Shown: piece after piece, positions 1 through 4,519 of the stretch
How the letters are laid out: each line of letters opens with the position of its first letter
Position numbering within the stretch: position 1 is the first letter of the stretch
Source: Clostridia bacterium
GTDB lineage: Bacteria > Bacillota > Clostridia > Oscillospirales > Acutalibacteraceae
Assembly: GCA_900767015.1 (NCBI GenBank)
Contig: CAAFXQ010000019.1
Location: forward strand, 1-6,485
Length of the DNA: 6,485 nt
Reading direction: 5' to 3'
Program-made: the position numbers and the translations under genes
The notes under the pieces: generated by a model
The model's database searches: none
Told to the model about the DNA's origin: nothing
The model's input: the letters and a program-made list of their open reading frames with translations, nothing else

Positions 1-79
1 AAAACGCAAAACCGGTTGTTTTGACTTTTTAATTGAATATTTCGGGGTGTAGCGCAGTTGGTAGCGCGCTTGCTTTGGG
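1..79 (+). repeat. 79-bp direct repeat, left copy
   Basis: Bases 1-79 are identical to 207-285 (period 206). The unit has about 42 bases of AT-rich leader followed by the first 37 bases of a tRNA-Pro gene. Identity runs to the very first base of the window, so the true repeat may extend further left. It ends abruptly in the anticodon loop, where base 80 is C while the matching base 286 is A. The other copy flows into the complete tRNA. Confidence 0.95.
43..79 (+). pseudogene. Truncated 5' half of tRNA-Pro
   Basis: This stretch equals the first 37 bases of the intact tRNA-Pro at 249-285: the 5' acceptor strand, the D arm, the 5' anticodon stem and most of the anticodon loop including TGG. The 3' half (3' anticodon stem, T arm, 3' acceptor strand and CCA) is missing; unrelated sequence starts at base 80. 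It cannot fold as a tRNA and is best read as a duplication remnant. If transcribed it would give a tRNA-half-like RNA, but nothing shows that this happens. Confidence 0.85.
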
Positions 80-206
80 CAATGCGGCCGACCGCTGCCG
101 GTGGCAGATAAAGGGAGGACGCATTGGCGCAGCGGTCAAAATTTTTCGGCGCTCCAAGCCGAAAAAAATTTTGGGAACCGCAAGAGGGCGAGCAAAGCAA
201 GCAAGG
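80..206 (+). other. Hairpin-rich spacer between the tRNA repeats
   Basis: This 127-bp segment has no credible gene but is unusually dense in complementary arms. CAATGC (80-85) can pair with GCATTG (121-126), and GACCGCTGC (90-98) can pair with GCAGCGGTC (129-137). These two pairings cross each other, as in a pseudoknot. A local hairpin CTGCC/GGCAG (95-99/103-107) would compete with the second. A further strong hairpin lies at 138-172. The tail (181-206) is purine-rich low-complexity sequence containing AAGCAAGCAAGG. It could be a small interspersed palindromic element or part of a tandem duplication unit. Function unknown. Confidence 0.6.
138..172 (+). repeat. Strong inverted repeat (hairpin)
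   Basis: TTTTTCGGC (142-150) pairs perfectly with GCCGAAAAA (158-166) around a 7-base loop. After a two-base bulge (167-168), AAAA (138-141) pairs with TTTT (169-172). The stem resembles an intrinsic terminator, but only four T follow on the plus strand, so termination would be weak. Confidence 0.7.
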
Positions 207-285
207 AAAACGCAAAACCGGTTGTTTTGACTTTTTAATTGAATATTTCGGGGTGTAGCGCAGTTGGTAGCGCGCTTGCTTTGGG
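207..285 (+). repeat. 79-bp direct repeat, right copy
   Basis: This is the exact second copy of 1-79. Its last 37 bases are the 5' half of the intact tRNA-Pro gene. The leader (207-248) is AT-rich and has a TTGACT at 227-232, but a matching -10 would fall inside the tRNA. I therefore do not call a promoter; transcription may come from upstream of the window. Confidence 0.95.
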
Positions 286-324
286 AGCAAGATGCCGGGT
301 GTTCGAGTCACCTCACTCCGACCA
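249..324 (+). tRNA. tRNA-Pro (anticodon UGG)
   Basis: This 76-base tRNA decodes proline codons (CCN, mainly CCA/CCG) on the ribosome. It folds as a complete cloverleaf. The acceptor stem pairs 249-255 with 314-320, with one G-T wobble. The anticodon stem CTTGC/GCAAG (275-279/287-291) holds a loop with TGG at 282-284. The T arm is GGGTG/CACCT (297-301/309-313) around TTCGAGT. Discriminator A321 is followed by an encoded CCA at 322-324. The 5' half is duplicated at 43-79, but this copy is intact and should be functional. Confidence 0.97.
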
Positions 325-348
325 GAGTTGCGGCTTAACCGCAAAACA

Positions 349-384
349 AAGCCGCAGGGGCAACCTTGCGGCTTCTGACTTTTT
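349..384 (+). terminator. Intrinsic terminator after tRNA-Pro
   Basis: AAGCCGCA (349-356) pairs with TGCGGCTT (367-374), followed by a T run at 380-384. A smaller hairpin, TTGCGG/CCGCAA (328-333/339-344), lies just upstream. TTGCGGCTT occurs at both 328-336 and 366-374, so the 5' copy could also pair with 349-356 and compete with the terminator. It ends the tRNA transcript only about 16 bases before the next start codon. Confidence 0.7.
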
Positions 385-387
385 ATA

Positions 388-392
388 GGGAG
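388..392 (+). promoter_or_regulatory. Ribosome binding site deciding the TTG start at 401
   Basis: GGGAG sits 8 bases before a TTG codon at 401. The next in-frame ATG, at 428, has no comparable Shine-Dalgarno sequence, so TTG is the preferred start. Confidence 0.75.
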
Positions 393-400
393 TAAGCATA

Positions 401-1759
401 TTGAACAGAAAAGATTTTAAGCGGTATATGCGGCAAGGTCTCGGACGGTGTGTTCTTTTTTTGCATGAATCCGACAACATCGAAAAATACAGAGACATTG
501 TGCTCTGGGGCTGTTTGCACAATTTATCCTACGATACCCAATGCGAAGGCACAAGAGCCGCATACCTTTATCGGCTGGTTTCCTGCTTTCACGATGATGC
601 GTATTTTATCGCACCGACCATTGACGCTTTTTGGAAGTTACCGAGAAAGCCGGACTGGACATTTGTGCATTTTTGCGAATTGCTTCGGCTGTTTGCCGAA
701 AACGGAAGCGTTGAAGCGAAAAACGCCTTATATGAGAAATACCGACTTCTCCTGTCCTCGCTTACCGTTAAGCGACGCTTCGGAAGCTATGATTACGAAC
801 GGGATCAATTTGAACAGATATGTATTTGCTTGATTTTTCTCGACGGTAGCGATGCATTTTTCAAAATTGCGGAAGATATGGGTACACTTTTCAAAAGGAA
901 TCCGCATTACGACAGCAGTGATTTTGCACAGTTCTTTTCCGCTTCAGAAAGCAACTTCGGTAAGAAACGGTTCGCTTCCCTTTTAAAGCAAGGAGCCAGG
1001 CAATCAGAAAATATTTTCCGCTTATATGAAAATGTTCGAAGCGTTCTTCCGGATTCCTTTGGCACCGTTCATAAGCCTATGCAAGCACCGCAGACAGATG
1101 ACCTGATTACCGAAATCAACACCGCAGGAGAACTGTCTTTTGCTTCAAAAGTGAGGTTTTCACGAAACGCCGGAGAAAACGAAAAAAAGCGGCTTGCCCT
1201 TGCTGTTTTAGAGGAAGAGGAGCTTTCTAAAAAAGCTGAACTGCTTTCTGCCTTTCAGAACGAGGCGTTTCCCATACACCATGAAGAATTGATTGCTTTC
1301 TCGAAATCCGACCACGAGCAATTGTGCAAAACCGCTTTCACTGTGCTGACAAATTGCACAAGTGCCGTTGTGAGACGGTACGCACTTGAATTGCTTGGGT
1401 CGGGAGAAAACCCATATTATGCCGTTCAGATGCTGATTTTCAATTACACGCCGGAGGACAAGACGATATTATTATCTGCGCTGTATCGCCTCAGGGTGGA
1501 CAACAAGGATGAATCGGGCTGGCACGGAATCGGACTGCATATTCTCGATGCCTTTGACCGGAAACGAAGACTGCCGAAGGAGTGTCTGCTGTATATTTAC
1601 GAAACCTCCCTGTGCTCGTGCTGCCGGGAGCACGCTGTGCGCTTATTGGCAAAGCACAGATGGCTGACCGCCGATATCATTGAAGAATGCCGGTATGACG
1701 GCAATTGTGATATAGCCGGGTATGTCAACCGATACTATCCGTCAAACAGCAAGGGATAA
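401..1759 (+). CDS. Helical-repeat (HEAT-like) protein of unknown function
   Basis: This 452-residue protein starts with TTG behind GGGAG. I do not recognise a named family and assign no reaction. It has no signal peptide or membrane segment, so it is probably cytoplasmic. The N-terminal block at about residues 30-63 (VLWGCLHNLSYDTQCEGTR and onward) is rich in aromatics and looks like a conserved helical core. From about 260 to 430 the protein is a run of short amphipathic helix pairs (for example AVVRRYALELLGS, 322-334, and REHAVRLLAKHRW, 409-421), the pattern of HEAT/ARM-type solenoids used for binding proteins or nucleic acids. A CxCC motif lies at 405-408. It stands alone, between the tRNA-Pro terminator and the fucosidase promoter. 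The tRNA terminator is so close upstream that its own promoter is unclear, and it may depend on readthrough. The coding region is certain; the fold is a guess from helix pattern. Confidence 0.88.
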   Translation: MNRKDFKRYMRQGLGRCVLFLHESDNIEKYRDIVLWGCLHNLSYDTQCEGTRAAYLYRLVSCFHDDAYFIAPTIDAFWKLPRKPDWTFVHFCELLRLFAENGSVEAKNALYEKYRLLLSSLTVKRRFGSYDYERDQFEQICICLIFLDGSDAFFKIAEDMGTLFKRNPHYDSSDFAQFFSASESNFGKKRFASLLKQGARQSENIFRLYENVRSVLPDSFGTVHKPMQAPQTDDLITEINTAGELSFASKVRFSRNAGENEKKRLALAVLEEEELSKKAELLSAFQNEAFPIHHEELIAFSKSDHEQLCKTAFTVLTNCTSAVVRRYALELLGSGENPYYAVQMLIFNYTPEDKTILLSALYRLRVDNKDESGWHGIGLHILDAFDRKRRLPKECLLYIYETSLCSCCREHAVRLLAKHRWLTADIIEECRYDGNCDIAGYVNRYYPSNSKG

Positions 1760-1791
1760 GAGCAAAAAAACAATGTTCAGAATGAAAAAAT

Positions 1792-1810
1792 TCGGGTGTT
1801 CGGAACCCGA
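1792..1810. repeat. Small inverted repeat after the helical-repeat gene
   Basis: TCGGGT (1792-1797) pairs with ACCCGA (1805-1810) around a 7-base loop. No T run follows on the plus strand. The A run at 1785-1790 would be a T run on the minus strand, but no minus-strand gene is there to terminate. It could weakly end the upstream transcript, or act as an operator beside the fucosidase promoter, whose -35 begins 4 bases later. Confidence 0.4.
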
Positions 1811-1813
1811 CTG

Positions 1814-1843
1814 TTGAAAACAGAACGGATTGCGTGCTATAAT
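1814..1843 (+). promoter_or_regulatory. Sigma-A promoter, extended -10, for the fucosidase gene
   Basis: The -35 TTGAAA (1814-1819) and a perfect -10 TATAAT (1838-1843) are 18 bases apart. A TG at 1835-1836 gives an extended -10. Transcription should start near 1850, leaving a leader of about 70 bases that ends with AGGAG (1908-1912) six bases before the ATG. The palindrome at 1792-1810 abuts the -35 and could be a repressor site, though no regulator gene is nearby. Confidence 0.85.
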
Positions 1844-1918
1844 ATCGGTACAGCAAAACTTTTTTTGCCGTTTGGTGTGTTTTGGCAGAACGCACACACA
1901 AATTGATAGGAGTATAGT

Positions 1919-3274
1919 ATGATAAATTCAGACGAAAGAATTGACCTTTATACCTCGATCGTGCCCAACGAGAGACAACTGAAAATTCAGGAAATGAAGT
2001 ATTATGCCTTTGTTCATTATTCCGTCAACACCTTTACCAATAAAGAATGGGGCAGCGGAAAAGAATCGCCGACGGTTTTTAACCCCACGGCTCAGGACAC
2101 CGACCAGTGGTGCGAGGCAATCCGGGCGGCGGGCATGAAAGGGCTTGTCCTGACGTGCAAGCATCATGACGGCTTCTGTCTGTGGCCGACGAAAACCACC
2201 GAGCACTGTATCCGCAACAGCCCTTACAAAAACGGCAAGGGCGACGTTGTACGGGAGGTTGCCGAGTCGTGTAAGAAATACGGCTTGAAGTTCGGCGTGT
2301 ATCTTTCACCGTGGGACAGAAACAGCCCTCTTTACGGCACTCCGGCGTATAACGATTTTTATATCGCTCAATTGACAGAGCTTTTAACAAATTACGGGGA
2401 TATCTTTATGCTGTGGCTCGACGGCGCCTGCGGTTCAGAGGCAGACGGTAAGCCGAAGCAGGAATATGATTTTGAGCGCATCTGGTCAACGGCGTTGAAG
2501 CTTCAGCCGGGTATCGTCATGTCGGGCTGTGCGCCGGATGTCCGCTGGGTCGGCAACGAAAGCGGCAGGGCAAGAGAAAGCGAATGGAATGTTGTTCCGA
2601 AGTTCCAGTATGAGCTTCAGAATATCGCCGAAAACTGTCAGACGGACGACAACATGAAAGCATTTCAGAAGCGCTGTCAGGACGTGATGATAAAGGACAT
2701 GGGCTCAAGAGAGTTTCTCTCCCATTATAATTCGTTTATGTGGTACCCGGCTGAGGTTGACGTTTCCATCCGGACAGGCTGGTATTACCATCCGCTTCAG
2801 TCGCTTACGCTCAAATCCCTGCACAGGCTGATGAGCATTTACTACGGCTCTGTCGGAAGCAACTGCCTGTTGATTTTAAATATTCCGCCGAACAGAAAGG
2901 GCAGATTCTCCGATGCGGACGTGCGCCGCTTAAAGCAAATCGGTCAGTGGCTCAAAAAAGAGGACGACTGCGTGATCGAAAGCGCTTATACCGTGTCGGA
3001 CGATAAGATGGTGACGGACATATCGTTCTCCAAGCAGTCGGTTGACCGGCTCCGTTTTTCGGAGGACACAACAAAGTCACAGCGGATTGAGCGCTTCAAA
3101 ATTTACGCAAACGGTGACTGTGTGTACAGCGGCACGGTTGTCGGCTTCTCAAAAATTGCGATATTCGACAAGCCCGTTGTGACGGATCACCTGAAGCTAG
3201 TCATTGAGCAGTGCAGAAAAGAACCGTACATCGAAAAAATCGAGGTCTGCAAGACAGGCGCATACAGACCGTGA
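1919..3274 (+). CDS. Alpha-L-fucosidase, GH29 (subfamily B-like)
   Basis: This 451-residue glycoside hydrolase should release L-fucose from fucosylated oligosaccharides by a retaining mechanism. GH29-B enzymes usually prefer alpha-1,3/1,4-linked fucose on branched glycans such as Lewis structures; that preference is known of the subfamily, not shown here. Visible motifs are HHDGF (82-86, sugar-binding histidines), WLDG (166-169, with D168 the expected nucleophile), RWVGNES (209-215, with E214 a candidate acid/base by position) and WYPAEVDVSIRTGWYYH (275-291). The barrel ends with LLILNIPPNRKG (317-328). Residues from about 350 to 451 form the beta-sandwich domain (RLRFSEDTTKSQRIERF). There is no signal peptide and no CBM or F5/8 module, so it is a short, probably cytoplasmic form that needs imported substrate. 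No transporter or fucose catabolic gene is in the window. The start is ATG with AGGAG at good spacing. It is monocistronic, between a strong promoter and a strong terminator. Confidence 0.93.
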   Translation: MINSDERIDLYTSIVPNERQLKIQEMKYYAFVHYSVNTFTNKEWGSGKESPTVFNPTAQDTDQWCEAIRAAGMKGLVLTCKHHDGFCLWPTKTTEHCIRNSPYKNGKGDVVREVAESCKKYGLKFGVYLSPWDRNSPLYGTPAYNDFYIAQLTELLTNYGDIFMLWLDGACGSEADGKPKQEYDFERIWSTALKLQPGIVMSGCAPDVRWVGNESGRARESEWNVVPKFQYELQNIAENCQTDDNMKAFQKRCQDVMIKDMGSREFLSHYNSFMWYPAEVDVSIRTGWYYHPLQSLTLKSLHRLMSIYYGSVGSNCLLILNIPPNRKGRFSDADVRRLKQIGQWLKKEDDCVIESAYTVSDDKMVTDISFSKQSVDRLRFSEDTTKSQRIERFKIYANGDCVYSGTVVGFSKIAIFDKPVVTDHLKLVIEQCRKEPYIEKIEVCKTGAYRP

Positions 3275-3284
3275 TACAAATAGC

Positions 3285-3327
3285 GCTGACTGCCGGAATT
3301 CGAATTCTTTCGGCGGTCAGCTTTTTT
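3285..3327 (+). terminator. Strong intrinsic terminator between convergent genes
   Basis: An 11-bp stem pairs 3285-3295 (GCTGACTGCCG) with 3311-3321 (CGGCGGTCAGC), with one wobble pair, and is followed by six T (3322-3327). The loop contains GAATTC twice in tandem (3296-3307), which can form an inner hairpin. It begins 11 bases after the fucosidase stop. The dismutase gene ends at 3329 from the other side, so the stem may serve both genes, although the minus-strand T tract is poor. Confidence 0.93.
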
Positions 3328-3328
3328 G

Positions 3329-3817
3329 CTATCTTTTTGTCTGCGTTACAACACCGCAGGCGATTTTTTCGCCCGCATTTCCCGACGGCTGGGTTTTGAA
3401 GTCATCGGGCATCCGGTGCAGGATGACGGTTTTACCAAGAATTTCCCGTATCGTGAACCGGCCGGTCAAAAAGCAGGAAAACGCTTTCCCGTTCACGCCG
3501 AACAGCGGTGGCATATCGCCTGCATGATACGGGTGCGGACAGGCATCGGGATTGTAATGCCCTTTTGCCTCGGCAAAGGGGTCGGCTTCGTTACCCGAAC
3601 AGCTTTCTCCGTCATGAATGTGAAAGGCAAACACCGGGCTTGCGCACCCGTGTGATCGGGGAAGTCCTGATATCTCCGCTTTGACAAGGACACCGCTTCG
3701 GGTACAGTAAAATCGGACAGTGCCGCAAACAGACGGATAGTTTTCGCTCCCTTTGAGAAAAGCCGTGGCCGCAGGAAGACCGGCACAAGGGTTATTCAGG
3801 CAATTACGGTTATACAT
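3329..3817 (-). CDS. Cu/Zn superoxide dismutase family protein
   Basis: This 162-residue protein is predicted to convert superoxide to oxygen and hydrogen peroxide at a copper/zinc site. All family ligands are visible: copper H66, H68 (FHIHDG), H87 and H134 (VILHRMPDDF); zinc H87, H95, H98 and D101 (HPYHAGDMPP). The structural disulfide cysteines are C73 and C154 (GNAGEKIACGVV). The active-site arginine of eukaryotic SOD1 (R143) aligns with K151, a conservative change. The length is right for a single SOD domain. No export signal is evident, so it is probably cytoplasmic, unlike the periplasmic SodC of Gram-negative bacteria. Nine cysteines are many for this fold. The start is ATG (3815-3817) with GGGAG seven bases upstream on the minus strand (3825-3829). 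It is transcribed towards the fucosidase and away from the DivIVA-like operon. The motif match is strong; actual metal loading and activity are inferred. Confidence 0.93.
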   Translation of the reverse strand: MYNRNCLNNPCAGLPAATAFLKGSENYPSVCGTVRFYCTRSGVLVKAEISGLPRSHGCASPVFAFHIHDGESCSGNEADPFAEAKGHYNPDACPHPYHAGDMPPLFGVNGKAFSCFLTGRFTIREILGKTVILHRMPDDFKTQPSGNAGEKIACGVVTQTKR

Positions 3818-3973
3818 ACAATCACTCCCGTATTATTTATATGCGAAAAAACGAAAGCGGTTATTGCAGGTATGAGTAGGAAAGAAAATCCGGTTTTTTA
3901 CGGCTTTCGGAATCGAAAAACAGCAACCCATGTTTTACCGTCCGGATTTTATCAAAAAAAGGCGGGCGGGTGG
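3818..3973. promoter_or_regulatory. Divergent intergenic region with long inverted repeat
   Basis: This region lies between the dismutase start (minus strand) and the promoter of the DivIVA-like operon (plus strand). A perfect 9-bp inverted repeat, AAAATCCGG (3885-3893) and CCGGATTTT (3942-3950), encloses a small hairpin TTTCG/CGAAA (3905-3909/3914-3918). For the dismutase, a minus-strand TATAAA is present at 3836-3841, but no good -35 is placed for it, so its promoter is uncertain. The inverted repeat could be a regulator site or a structured leader for either gene. Confidence 0.5.
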
Positions 3974-4002
3974 TTGAATTTCGCCAAGATATCGAGTATA
4001 AT
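3974..4002 (+). promoter_or_regulatory. Sigma-A promoter for the DivIVA-like/membrane protein operon
   Basis: The -35 TTGAAT (3974-3979) and a perfect -10 TATAAT (3997-4002) are separated by 17 bases, so transcription should start near 4009. This lies downstream of an in-frame ATG at 3872, which rules that ATG out as the start for transcripts from this promoter. Further TATAAT matches at 4030-4035 and 4049-4054 lack good -35 partners. Confidence 0.85.
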
Positions 4003-4062
4003 CTTTAATGTATGTTTTAAACTCAAACGTATAATGAAAATGTATCCTTATAATTTTGTGTC

Positions 4063-4070
4063 AGGGGGAG
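4063..4070 (+). promoter_or_regulatory. Ribosome binding site fixing the start at 4076
   Basis: AGGGGGAG ends five bases before the ATG at 4076. The reading frame is open back to an ATG at 3872, but that codon has no Shine-Dalgarno sequence and precedes the promoter. The protein therefore starts MSNINF. Confidence 0.9.
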
Positions 4071-4075
4071 AACTG

Positions 4076-4504
4076 ATGTCCAATATAAATTTTACAACGG
4101 TTGAAAACGGCTATTCGCCGGAGCAGGTGGATAAATACATTTCTATGCTTCAGCAGGAATATGAAAACGCTGTTTCATGGGGGGAAGAAAACGAAAACAA
4201 GCTGAAACAGCTTATCAGCGAAATGGAAAAATTCGGTGTGTATTTCACGATAGACGAGAACAACCAGAATGAGGTTATCGAACGTGTTTTTGACGAGCTT
4301 TACAAAACCGTCGAAAAGGTAAGACAGGAGGCTGAACAGGAGGCTGTCAGTGTTGTCGCCAAGGCGAACGATAAAGCGAGAAGTATCGTCAAGCAGGCGA
4401 TGGAAAGCTCCGTTGAGCTTCGTCAGGAAAACGAAACGGTTATGAAAAACCTCAAAAGCATCAGCGAAATGATTGATACGATTCTCGATAAAGTTTCTCA
4501 ATAA
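4076..4504 (+). CDS. Short DivIVA-like coiled-coil protein
   Basis: This 142-residue protein is likely a cytoplasmic scaffold. Residues 6-30, with F6 and GYSPEQVDKYISMLQQEYE (12-30), match the DivIVA/GpsB N-terminal pattern: a glycine-tyrosine turn, then V-D-x-Y/F-[IL] opening a coiled coil. In that family this end binds membranes or membrane-protein partners and the rest oligomerises. A first coiled coil covers about 19-51. A short break (VYFTIDENNQN, 55-65) leads to a second, heptad-rich helix from about 66 to 140 (KVRQEAEQEAVSVVAKANDKAR, for example). There are no membrane segments. It is shorter than canonical DivIVA and has no extra domain. It is the first gene of an operon with the membrane protein that starts 15 bases after its stop. 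Family membership rests on the N-terminal motif and coiled coils; a role in division, polarity or wall growth is only inferred. Confidence 0.85.
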   Translation: MSNINFTTVENGYSPEQVDKYISMLQQEYENAVSWGEENENKLKQLISEMEKFGVYFTIDENNQNEVIERVFDELYKTVEKVRQEAEQEAVSVVAKANDKARSIVKQAMESSVELRQENETVMKNLKSISEMIDTILDKVSQ

Positions 4505-4510
4505 AGGAAG
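4504..4510 (+). promoter_or_regulatory. Ribosome binding site deciding the TTG start at 4520
   Basis: AAGGAAG overlaps the stop codon of the DivIVA-like gene and lies nine bases before a TTG at 4520. The tight arrangement supports co-translation of the two genes and the TTG start. Confidence 0.7.
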
Positions 4511-4519
4511 TGACTGAAC

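Noticed and set aside
33..230. 65-residue open frame on the plus strand
   Set aside because: It overlaps the tRNA 5'-half copy and the hairpin spacer, has no ribosome binding site, and its composition is not protein-like.
227..248. Promoter for tRNA-Pro from TTGACT at 227-232
   Set aside because: A correctly spaced -10 would fall within the tRNA itself, so this hexamer cannot drive a transcript that includes the tRNA 5' end.
1..324. Classical integrase att site pair flanking a mobile element
   Set aside because: No integrase gene is in the window, only 127 bp lie between the copies, and the duplicated part includes the tRNA leader, which integration normally does not duplicate.
3872..4075. 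N-terminal extension of the DivIVA-like gene from an ATG at 3872
   Set aside because: No ribosome binding site, located upstream of the promoter at 3974-4002, and the added 68 residues do not fit the family. The ATG at 4076 has AGGGGGAG.
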